Positions 1 to 7,442 of a DNA stretch of 64,000 nucleotides are shown one piece after another. Numbering within the stretch: the first letter of the stretch is position 1; every line of letters starts with the position of its first letter. The stretch lies in contig CAZJQP010000004.1 in NCBI GenBank assembly GCA_964548225.1, forward strand, positions 1 to 64,000, given 5' to 3'. Below the pieces are notes generated by a model. That model did not search any database, was not told the origin of the DNA, and saw nothing but the letters and a program-made list of their open reading frames with translations. The position numbers and the translations under genes are program-made. The DNA is from CALMEH01 sp964548225. Its GTDB lineage: Bacteria; Acidobacteriota; Blastocatellia; Pyrinomonadales; Pyrinomonadaceae.

Positions 1-16
1 TGTATTTTGATGAATG

Positions 17-44
17 GTAAATGATAAATGATAAATGATAAATG
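17..44. repeat. Heptamer tandem repeat overlapping the bshB1 start
   Basis: Four copies of a 7-base unit (ATAAATG, the first copy with G at its first position) run directly into the first gene. The ATG of the third copy is the start codon of bshB1, and no clear Shine-Dalgarno motif precedes it. The other ATGs in the array are in different frames and stop quickly. Related heptamer arrays border many other genes in this window. Confidence 0.75.
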
Positions 45-772
45 AAATAGATATACTCGCAATTTTCGCGCATCCCGACGATGTTGAATTGACGGTCGGC
101 GGAACGCTTTTGAAGATGAAATCGCTCGGTTACAAAACCGGCGCGTTGGACGTTACAAAGGGTGAAATGGGAACACGCGGAACGGTTGAAGGTCGTGCAA
201 AGGAAGCTGAAGAAGCGGCGAAGATTTTGAAGTTAGACGTTCGTGAAAATCTCGAATTGCCCGACGGTCACGTTTTTGTAACCGATGTCGAAAGAACAAA
301 AATGGTTCGCGTCCTTCGGCGTTTGAAGCCGAAAATTATCCTGACGCATCAGCTTGAAGACCCGCATCCAGACCATAATCACATCGCTTATCTCGTGCGC
401 GAAGCGGCGCGGCTTTCTTCAATGCAGAAATACGACGGCGATTTCGGGCAAGAAAGAATAAAAGTTCCGATGGTCGCGCATAATATCTTTTCTCAGCGGG
501 TTGTGCCGTCGTTTATTGTTGATATTTCGAAGTTTATGGAAGAAAAAACGGCGGCGATTCGCGCACACGCTTCACAATTTTATGATCCGAATTCCAATGA
601 ACCCGAAACTCGTCTGACAAGCAAAAATTTTATTATCGAACTCGAAAACCGTTCACGCTATTTCGGAAGTCTTATCGGTGTGGAAGCCGGCGAACCGTTT
701 TTCGTGCGCGAAGTTTTGAACATCGAAGACCCGATTGATTTATTGACGCGCCCGATGAATCTTTATTCGTAA
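35..772 (+). CDS. bshB1: Bacillithiol biosynthesis deacetylase BshB1
   Basis: LmbE-type zinc-dependent N-deacetylase, expected to remove acetate from GlcNAc-malate to give GlcN-malate in bacillithiol synthesis in the cytoplasm. The LmbE metal motif AHPDD is at residues 12-16 and the second motif HPDHNH at 111-116. At 245 residues it has the normal length of the family, and the segment around residues 40-50 (TKGEMGTRGT) is typical of BshB rather than of MshB. The start ATG lies inside a 7-bp tandem repeat and is supported by homology of the following residues, not by a ribosome binding site. No bshA or bshC is in the window. A paralogous LmbE deacetylase of other specificity is possible but less likely. 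Confidence 0.9.
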   Translation: MINEIDILAIFAHPDDVELTVGGTLLKMKSLGYKTGALDVTKGEMGTRGTVEGRAKEAEEAAKILKLDVRENLELPDGHVFVTDVERTKMVRVLRRLKPKIILTHQLEDPHPDHNHIAYLVREAARLSSMQKYDGDFGQERIKVPMVAHNIFSQRVVPSFIVDISKFMEEKTAAIRAHASQFYDPNSNEPETRLTSKNFIIELENRSRYFGSLIGVEAGEPFFVREVLNIEDPIDLLTRPMNLYS

Positions 773-861
773 AAAATTTTGTCATAAAAATTCCGCCGTC
801 GGTGTTTTCATAGCAGAAAGCACATTTCTGAATTAATAAATAAAAATCAAGAGGAATTATA

Positions 862-1674
862 ATGATGAAAAATGTATTTTATGTATTGGTTTTGGCAATC
901 GCCGGTTTTGCAAGCGTTTCGGCGCAAAATAAAAATTACAACCGCGAATTCTGCTCGAATAATTGGTCAAACGGCGACAAAGTTTCGGTTAATGAAGTCC
1001 GCGAACTGACTTTACCTTCGGGCAGTTTGACAGTTGACGGCAAGCGCAACGGCGGCATTTCGGTTATCGGTGAAAATCGCTCGGACATTTCGGTTCGTGC
1101 TTGCGTGCAAACGTGGGCAGGTTCGGACGCAGAAGCACGGGCATTGGCAAAAAATATTCGTATTGAAACCGGTGGAAGTCTCCGTGCCGAAGGTGCAGAC
1201 GATGAAAAAGGTTGGTCGGTTTCTTATCAAATTCTCGTGCCGCGCAACACAAATCTAAATTTGATGGCGAACAACGGCGGCATTTCGATAAAAGATGTCG
1301 AAGGAAATATGGAATTTGAAACGAAAAACGGCGGTATTCATTTAAGCAATTTAGCGGGAAACGTCAAAGGCAGAACGACCAATGGCGGACTTCATATCGA
1401 ATTAGCCGGAAATACTTGGAAAGGTAACGGTTTAGATGTTGAAACAACCAATGGCGGCGTTCATCTTTCAATGTCGGAAAATTATGCCGCACGTTTTGAA
1501 ACGCGCACTGTCAATGGTGGTTTCCGAAGCGAAGTTTCCGCCCTGACACAAGAGAAAAAAGACGATGATCGCTATCGCACAAACGGCGTGAACATCTCCA
1601 AAGACATCAACGGCGGCGGCGCATTGGTCAGAGTTGTAACAACCAACGGCGGTGTGAAAATCGCCTCTAAATAA
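862..1674 (+). CDS. Secreted DUF4097-like beta-repeat protein
   Basis: A signal peptide (residues 1-21, ending at SAQ) precedes a repetitive domain. The tripeptide NGG recurs about eight times, mostly as TNGG or KNGG followed by I, L, V or F and a short strand. This is the pattern of DUF4097/adhesin-like beta-helical proteins of unknown biochemical role. Two Cys residues lie near the mature N-terminus and at about residue 79. A GAGG ribosome binding site at 851-854 precedes the ATG; an alternative ATG is one codon downstream. The gene is monocistronic and is followed by a strong hairpin terminator. It is likely exported to the envelope; the function is unknown. Confidence 0.75.
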   Translation: MMKNVFYVLVLAIAGFASVSAQNKNYNREFCSNNWSNGDKVSVNEVRELTLPSGSLTVDGKRNGGISVIGENRSDISVRACVQTWAGSDAEARALAKNIRIETGGSLRAEGADDEKGWSVSYQILVPRNTNLNLMANNGGISIKDVEGNMEFETKNGGIHLSNLAGNVKGRTTNGGLHIELAGNTWKGNGLDVETTNGGVHLSMSENYAARFETRTVNGGFRSEVSALTQEKKDDDRYRTNGVNISKDINGGGALVRVVTTNGGVKIASK

Positions 1675-1693
1675 AATCAGAGCCATAAATCCC

Positions 1694-1742
1694 AAATTCG
1701 CCAATCGTTTCCTACTTCGGGCAAACGATTGGCGAATTTTTT
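1694..1742 (+). terminator. Rho-independent terminator
   Basis: A perfect 17-bp stem (1694-1710 paired with 1723-1739) with a 12-base loop is followed by a T run. It lies 20 bases after the stop codon of the DUF4097-like gene. Confidence 0.85.
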
Positions 1743-1880
1743 GGTTTGGAACTGAAACAGTTTTCCTCATTAATCCAATTAAAGATATTTTCCAAAAATG
1801 ATATTGACTTTGCGCCTTTTTAGGCGGATAAAGGAGGTATTGCAGTCGTCCGTCCAAAATTATTTAAGAGAGGGATTGTT

Positions 1881-4085
1881 ATGAATATAAAACTACCCGG
1901 CAAAGCTGATTTATTAGGAGATTTTTGGGGAGCATTGGCGGCGATGTTGGTGGCGTTGCCTTCGGCTATCGCTTTCGGGGTAACAATTTTTGCTCCGTTG
2001 GGCGGTTCGTTTTCGGCGTTTGGGGCAATGTCGGGGATTTTGGGAGTTGTGGCTTTGGGGCTGATTGCTTCGGGGTTCGGAGGGACTAAAAAACTCATTT
2101 CCGCTCCGTGTGCGCCGGCGGCAGCTGTTCTTTCCGCTTTTGTCATTGAAAGTCTCAACCGTTCATTAAATCCCTTGGATGTAATAATAATGGTTACCTT
2201 GGTCATTCTCTTGGCGGGGATTGTCCAAGTAACTTTTGGACTTATCAGGCTCGGACAACTGATAAAATTTATGCCGTATCCCGTCGTCAGCGGGTATCTG
2301 AGCGGCGTTGGACTGTATATCATCGCTTCGCAAGCACCAACATTTTTGGGAATGCCTAAGGGAGCGCACTTTTGGGAAAGCATCGGCAGTTTTAACCTGT
2401 GGCAATGGCAAAGTATTGTTGTCGGTTTAGTAACGATTACCGCGATGCTTTTGGCTCCAAAAATTACGAAAGCGATTCCGGCAATCATCATCGGATTGTT
2501 GGTTGGTGTTCTTTCCTATTTTGTTATCGCATTTTTTAATCCGGCGATGTTGAGTTTAAATCAAAACGCTTTTGTCATCGGTCCGATTAACAGCGAAGGC
2601 GGATTGTTTGAGGTAATTTTCGGCAAATTTGCTTCGTTGGGCAATTTTAATTTTGCGGCTTTAGGGCATTTGATTGTGCCTGCGTTGACTTTAGCGGTTT
2701 TACTTTCGATTGATACGCTAAAAACCTGCGTTGTTTTGGACGCGCTGACTCATTCCCGACACGATTCAAATAAAGAATTGATTGGACAAGGTTTAGGCAA
2801 CATTACCTCTGCCTGCATCGGCGGAGTTGCCGGAGCAGGACAGATGGGAGCAACTCTCGTAAATCTTTCCAGCGGTGCAAAAACGAAACTTTCCGGCGTG
2901 TTGGAAGGAATTTTTGCTCTGTTGGCATTTTTGGCTTTGGGGAGTCTGATAGCTTGGGTGCCGATTGCTTCTCTGGCGGCGATTTTAATTGTTATCGGTG
3001 TCCGAATGATTGATAAACACAGCTTCGATTTTTTGAAATCGCGTTCCACCGTCTTTGATTTTGTGGTTATCGTTTCAGTGGTTGTGGTTGCGCTGAGCGT
3101 CAGTCTGATTTGGGCTTCGGCTGTCGGTGTAGTGCTGGCGATTTTTCTGTTTATCCGCGAGCAAATCAGCACTTCCATCATCCGCCGCAAAATGTATGGA
3201 AATCAAGTTTTTTCCAAACAGATACGAATCAGAGCCGAAACAGAAATTTTACAAAAAAAAGGCGATTGCTCGGTTGTCTACGAATTACAAGGCAGTCTCT
3301 TTTTCGGCACGGCAAATCAACTGCTCAGCGAATTGGAAAACGACTTGAAATCCAAAACGTATCTGATTTTGGATATGCAAAAAGTTCAAACTGTTGACAT
3401 CACCGCCGCCCACGTTCTCGAACAGATAAAAGACACGCTCAATGAGCGAAATGGCTATCTGATTTTCAGCCGAGTCCCAAAATCTCTGCCAAGCGGAAAA
3501 GATGTCGAGCAATATTTCGGCGAAGTGGGATTGGTCAAAGAAACAAATCCCGTTAAAGTTTTTGACGATTTGGACGACGCGCTGGAATGGGTTGAAAACA
3601 GGATTATCGCCGAAGAACTTGTCTTAACCGAAGACGAAACGCCGTTAGAACTCTACGAATTTGAACTATTTAAGGGCAGAAAACGAAGCATTACCGACGA
3701 TTTGAAGGCTTACATTAAGGAAGTTTCCATCAAAGCCAACGACAGAGTTTTTAGTGCCGGAGACGACGGCGACCAGCTTTTTCTGATTCGCAAAGGAGCC
3801 GTTGACATCGCTCTCACCACCAACGAAAACGAAAGCTACCGCATTAGCTCATTCGGCAGAGGCAATTTTTTCGGCGAACTCGCTTTCTTGGACGGCGCGG
3901 CACGTTCTGCCAACGCAATCGCCGACAGCAATGTGGATTTATATGTTCTTTCCCGCACGGATTTTGAAAAATTTGCGACTGAACACGAAACTTCTTCAAT
4001 AATATTTTTGGAAGGTTTGGCAAGCGTTTTGGCAGGTAGATTGAGGTTGACGAATATTGAGTTATCCGCCTTGAATAATGGTTAG
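1881..4085 (+). CDS. SulP-family anion transporter with STAS and cyclic-nucleotide-binding domains
   Basis: An N-terminal SulP membrane domain covers about residues 1-420, with many hydrophobic helices starting at FWGALAAMLVALPSAIAFG. It is followed by a cytosolic STAS domain (about 450-560) and a C-terminal cNMP-binding domain (about 600-725). The last carries the phosphate-binding cassette signature FGELAFLDGAARSANAIA, including the conserved Arg. SulP proteins carry bicarbonate, sulfate or other anions, and the substrate cannot be read here. The fused cNMP domain suggests gating by a cyclic nucleotide or other ligand, as in some cyanobacterial and proteobacterial SulP proteins. An AGAGAGGG ribosome binding site sits just before the ATG. 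The gene stands alone, after a 206-base gap containing a short CGCCT/AGGCG hairpin. Confidence 0.88.
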   Translation: MNIKLPGKADLLGDFWGALAAMLVALPSAIAFGVTIFAPLGGSFSAFGAMSGILGVVALGLIASGFGGTKKLISAPCAPAAAVLSAFVIESLNRSLNPLDVIIMVTLVILLAGIVQVTFGLIRLGQLIKFMPYPVVSGYLSGVGLYIIASQAPTFLGMPKGAHFWESIGSFNLWQWQSIVVGLVTITAMLLAPKITKAIPAIIIGLLVGVLSYFVIAFFNPAMLSLNQNAFVIGPINSEGGLFEVIFGKFASLGNFNFAALGHLIVPALTLAVLLSIDTLKTCVVLDALTHSRHDSNKELIGQGLGNITSACIGGVAGAGQMGATLVNLSSGAKTKLSGVLEGIFALLAFLALGSLIAWVPIASLAAILIVIGVRMIDKHSFDFLKSRSTVFDFVVIVSVVVVALSVSLIWASAVGVVLAIFLFIREQISTSIIRRKMYGNQVFSKQIRIRAETEILQKKGDCSVVYELQGSLFFGTANQLLSELENDLKSKTYLILDMQKVQTVDITAAHVLEQIKDTLNERNGYLIFSRVPKSLPSGKDVEQYFGEVGLVKETNPVKVFDDLDDALEWVENRIIAEELVLTEDETPLELYEFELFKGRKRSITDDLKAYIKEVSIKANDRVFSAGDDGDQLFLIRKGAVDIALTTNENESYRISSFGRGNFFGELAFLDGAARSANAIADSNVDLYVLSRTDFEKFATEHETSSIIFLEGLASVLAGRLRLTNIELSALNNG

Positions 4086-4138
4086 TTTTAGAAAAACTCA
4101 GTTATATTAAAACGACAACTTTTTGAAGCAAGAAAACT

Positions 4139-5488
4139 ATGGATAGAAAATTTGAAGAACTCATCCAAAATCTGGATAAAAAACTCCTTGAAAAATATCA
4201 GTTTGATACGAAGATTTTTGCCGTTTTGGCGGAAGTTCAGAAAAAAACCGGAATCTTGCACGATGACCGCCCGATTTGTCCTTTCTTGCGACCGCATTTT
4301 TTCCCGCGCTCGCGTTATGAGGTAATAAAACAAGCGGCTGAGACATTAAATCTCGCATTCGAGCGAATGACCGAAGCCGCTCTGGAAAATGCGGAAATTA
4401 TGGCGGAAATTAATTTAACCGAAAAGGAAGAACGAATGGCGCGGATTAATCCGCGTTATCGCGGTTTGTGCAATTCAAGCCGTTTCGACACTTTTTTATC
4501 GGACGAGAATTTTAAGTTTCTCGAATATAATGCCGAAACGCCTGCCGGAATCGGCGACCAGTTTTCATTTGAAAAAGTCTTTGAAAAAGTGCCGGAAGTG
4601 CGAGAGTTTTTAGATGCAAACAGACATTGGCGACCAAAACCGCACGAGACATTGCTGGCGGCTTTGGATTCGGCGTATCGTGATTTCGGTGGAAAAAAGG
4701 AAAAACCGAACATTGCAATCGTTGATTGGGACGGCGTTTCGACTTATTCGGAATTTGTAATTTTGCGTGATTTCTGGCAATCGAAAGGCTACAACACGAT
4801 AATTGCCAATCCTTTTCAGCTTGAATACGACGGCAAACATTTGCGTGTCGGCGATTTTTGCGTGGATATTTTTTACAAGCGCGTGATTATTCACGAATTT
4901 TTGGAAACATTTGATGAAACGCATCCTTTGGTGCGTGCCTACGCCGACGGAAATGTTTGTATGGTCAATAATTTCCGTGTCAAAATTCCGCATAAAAAGA
5001 CGAGTTTTACTATTTTAAGCGATGAAAAATATGAATCAATTTTTACGCCGCAACAAATAAAATTTATTCGCAAACATATTCCTTGGACGCGCCGCGTGCG
5101 CGATTCGAAAACAAACTTTGAAGGAAAAGAGGTTGATTTGCTCGAACTTCTGCGGCGGGAACGCGAGAAATTTACGTTAAAACCGCACGATGATTACGGC
5201 GGACACGGTATCAGCTTCGGTTGGGAAAATTCTGCGTCTCAATGGGAAGATTTAATCGAAAACGCTCTGAAAGGTTGTTTTGTCGCGCAAGAACGGGTTG
5301 CAGTTGATAAAATTTTGATGCCGACATTTGACGAAAAACTTTCTCTGGAAAGTCTCAATGTTGATTTTGACCCATTCTTGTTTGGCGGAAAAGTCAACGG
5401 CGGACTCGTGCGGCTTTCTTCCAAATCACTCGTTAATATTTCAGCCGGCGGCGGCGAAACAGGCTTGGTTATAATGGAAGACTTTTAA
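4139..5488 (+). CDS. Circularly permuted ATP-grasp-like protein
   Basis: A 449-residue soluble protein without signal peptide. The segment KFLEYNAETPAGIGDQ (about residues 122-137) resembles the acidic substrate/ATP motif of glutathionylspermidine-synthase and circularly permuted ATP-grasp families. The later stretch KPHDDYGGHGISFGW (about 343-357) resembles an ATP-grasp glycine-rich loop, and it is followed by a VAQERV segment typical of ATP-grasp enzymes. The family would ligate a carboxylate to an amine using ATP. The actual substrate is unknown and there is no neighbouring pathway gene. It begins 53 bases after the transporter and may be co-transcribed with it. Assignment is by motif resemblance only. 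Confidence 0.55.
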   Translation: MDRKFEELIQNLDKKLLEKYQFDTKIFAVLAEVQKKTGILHDDRPICPFLRPHFFPRSRYEVIKQAAETLNLAFERMTEAALENAEIMAEINLTEKEERMARINPRYRGLCNSSRFDTFLSDENFKFLEYNAETPAGIGDQFSFEKVFEKVPEVREFLDANRHWRPKPHETLLAALDSAYRDFGGKKEKPNIAIVDWDGVSTYSEFVILRDFWQSKGYNTIIANPFQLEYDGKHLRVGDFCVDIFYKRVIIHEFLETFDETHPLVRAYADGNVCMVNNFRVKIPHKKTSFTILSDEKYESIFTPQQIKFIRKHIPWTRRVRDSKTNFEGKEVDLLELLRREREKFTLKPHDDYGGHGISFGWENSASQWEDLIENALKGCFVAQERVAVDKILMPTFDEKLSLESLNVDFDPFLFGGKVNGGLVRLSSKSLVNISAGGGETGLVIMEDF

Positions 5489-5508
5489 CAAAATCTGCGA
5501 CGTGATGA

Positions 5509-5537
5509 AGATTCGGTTTAAGGCAAAAACCGAATCT
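5509..5537. terminator. Intergenic hairpin between convergent genes
   Basis: A perfect 11-bp stem (5509-5519 with 5527-5537) and 7-base loop lies between two convergent genes. No T run follows on either strand, so termination is only a possibility. Confidence 0.4.
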
Positions 5538-5595
5538 GCTAATACAGCATAAAAACATCTTCTTATCCGAAGTGTCAAAAAAACTCTTTCAACAA

Positions 5596-7332
5596 TTATT
5601 TTTGATAAACGATTTTGCCGTTGAAAATCGTGTAAATCGGTTCAGTTATTAAGATTTCTTTGTGCGGAATGGTCAGCAAATCTTTTGAATGAACGACTAA
5701 ATCAGCATACATTCCGACGGCGATTGTGCCTTTTTCTTTTTCGGAAAATTCGGCGTAGGCTGATTCAAACGTATGACAGCGAATCGCTTCCGCCATTGAA
5801 AGACGTTCCTGCGGCTGCCAACCGCCAAACGGTTCGCCGTCTGTGTCTTGACGCGAAACGGCGGCGTAGAGCGTTTGATACGGATTGATTGATTCGACAG
5901 GGAAATCCGTGCCGAACGGAACGTGAACGCCGTAAGATTTCATAAAATGCCACGCATAAGCACCGAGAACGCGATATTCGCCGAGCCGCGATTCCGCCCA
6001 ACGCTTATCCGAAATCGCGTGCGTCGGCTGCATCGAAGCGATAATTCCGAGTTCGGCAAAACGCTTGAAATCCGAAGGCGCAACGACTTGCGCGTGTTCG
6101 ATTCGATTGCGACGATTGGAAACACAATAACCGCTAGGAACTTCGCCGACAACTGCCTTCACGATTGGAGTTGTTCCAACCAAACTGCAAGGCAAAGCAG
6201 TTTTATTCGCTTCCGCAAATCCGTCCAAAGCCATCCGATTCGCTCGGTCGCCAATCGCATGAAGCGCAATTTGCCAACCTTCTTTGTCGCGTTCGACAAT
6301 CATTTTGGTCAATTCTTCTTGCGGACGGCGCGGAATGCCCGAATTTCCTGCGTCGTCAGAAAAAGGCGCGAGCATCGCGGCGGTTTTTGAGCCTAAAGTT
6401 CCGTCAACATAACCTTTTAACGCACCGAGTTTCAGACGCGAAGGATTGTCTTTGAACGAAGCAAATTCGGTTCGTTGGCGTTTTAATTCTTCAACCGAAT
6501 CTTCAAAATTCTGCCATTCGGAAACGCGCACGGTCAATTTATCAGCCTTCAAAAATTCGCGGTAAAGTTTGGTTGTTTCATAACCCGAATTGTCTTGAAC
6601 GCTCGTGATTCCGTATTCCCGCGCCATTTTCAGTGCGAGTTCCATTCCTTTGTTTTGCTGTTCCGCATTCGGCGGCGGAATCAGCGCGGAAACCAAACCT
6701 TGCGAAGTTTCCTTTAAAATTCCTGTCGCTTCGCCGTTTGCATCGCGTTCAATTTCGCCGCCTTCGGGATTTTTGGTGTTTTTATCAATTTTTGCCAATT
6801 TCAGCGCGGCGGAATTTGCCCAACCGATATGACCATCAACACGCACCAGAAAAACCGGATTATTCGGCGCAACTTTATCCAAAACTTCCCGCGAAGGAAA
6901 TTTTCCGCCCCAAAGCGTATGATCCCAACCGCGCCCGATGATCCATTCACCCGATTTTGTTTCTTTAACTTTTGCCGCAACACGCGCCGCCGCCTCGTCC
7001 GCCGATTTCGATTCAAACAAATTCACCGTCAAAAGCGACAAAGCACCACGAAAAAAATGAACGTGCGCGTCATTAAATCCGGGCGTTACGAGCTTTCCCT
7101 GCAAATCAATTTCTTTGACAGCAGAATATTTTTCCCGCAAATCTTTAGTCGAACCGACCGCCACGATTTTTTCGCCGTCAACTGCAACCGCTTCGGCAAG
7201 CGTGAATTTTTCGTCAGCCGTAAAAATTTTACCGTTCACGAGAATCAAAGAAATTTTCTGTTTCGACTGTGCGAAAACCGGCAAACCGAGCAAATTTAAA
7301 ATAAGCGTTAAGACAAATAATTTTTTCAACAT
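5596..7332 (-). CDS. Secreted YtcJ-type amidohydrolase
   Basis: Metal-dependent amidohydrolase of the YtcJ group, with an exported N-terminus (residues 1-21, ending PVFAQ). It has the metal motif HVH (residues 90-92) preceded by PGFNDA, LHAIGDRANRM around His358, and RIEHAQ around residues 410-415. The C-terminal TDFPVESINPY and ADLVV segments are also typical. The family hydrolyses amide-type bonds; the substrate is not predictable. Residues about 380-407 form an extra segment between ANRMALDGF and NRIEHAQ that I do not recall from the family and that may be an inserted repeat. The gene is convergent with the ATP-grasp-like gene and divergent from the HEAT/cyclophilin gene. Confidence 0.85.
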   Translation of the reverse strand: MLKKLFVLTLILNLLGLPVFAQSKQKISLILVNGKIFTADEKFTLAEAVAVDGEKIVAVGSTKDLREKYSAVKEIDLQGKLVTPGFNDAHVHFFRGALSLLTVNLFESKSADEAAARVAAKVKETKSGEWIIGRGWDHTLWGGKFPSREVLDKVAPNNPVFLVRVDGHIGWANSAALKLAKIDKNTKNPEGGEIERDANGEATGILKETSQGLVSALIPPPNAEQQNKGMELALKMAREYGITSVQDNSGYETTKLYREFLKADKLTVRVSEWQNFEDSVEELKRQRTEFASFKDNPSRLKLGALKGYVDGTLGSKTAAMLAPFSDDAGNSGIPRRPQEELTKMIVERDKEGWQIALHAIGDRANRMALDGFAEANKTALPCSLVGTTPIVKAVVGEVPSGYCVSNRRNRIEHAQVVAPSDFKRFAELGIIASMQPTHAISDKRWAESRLGEYRVLGAYAWHFMKSYGVHVPFGTDFPVESINPYQTLYAAVSRQDTDGEPFGGWQPQERLSMAEAIRCHTFESAYAEFSEKEKGTIAVGMYADLVVHSKDLLTIPHKEILITEPIYTIFNGKIVYQK

Positions 7333-7356
7333 TTCAAAATTATTATAACCTCAGAG

Positions 7357-7397
7357 AAAGACTGGAGTGCAAGCGAGACGCTTGCACTCCAGTCTTT
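7357..7397. repeat. REP-like palindrome
   Basis: A perfect 19-bp inverted repeat with a 3-base loop (AGA) sits between two divergent genes, so it is badly placed for a terminator. Its core, GCAAGCG-AGA-CGCTTGC, resembles the palindrome found in frame inside the large oxidoreductase gene at 60248-60270, which suggests a dispersed REP-like family. Confidence 0.7.
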
Positions 7398-7442
7398 GTT
7401 TTTAACTGCCGTTTTCGCGTAAAATTCTTTGTAGGTCAAAAA

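Noticed and set aside
1840..1883. A short upstream reading frame (TTG at 1840) ending on the SulP start as TGA, preceded by AAAGGAGG.
   Set aside because: The spacing between the ribosome-binding motif and the TTG is only two bases, and the peptide is 14 residues with no conservation evidence.
5923..6455. Open frames on the + strand opposite the amidohydrolase gene.
   Set aside because: They are antisense shadows with Arg/Phe-rich, low-information sequence and no ribosome binding site.
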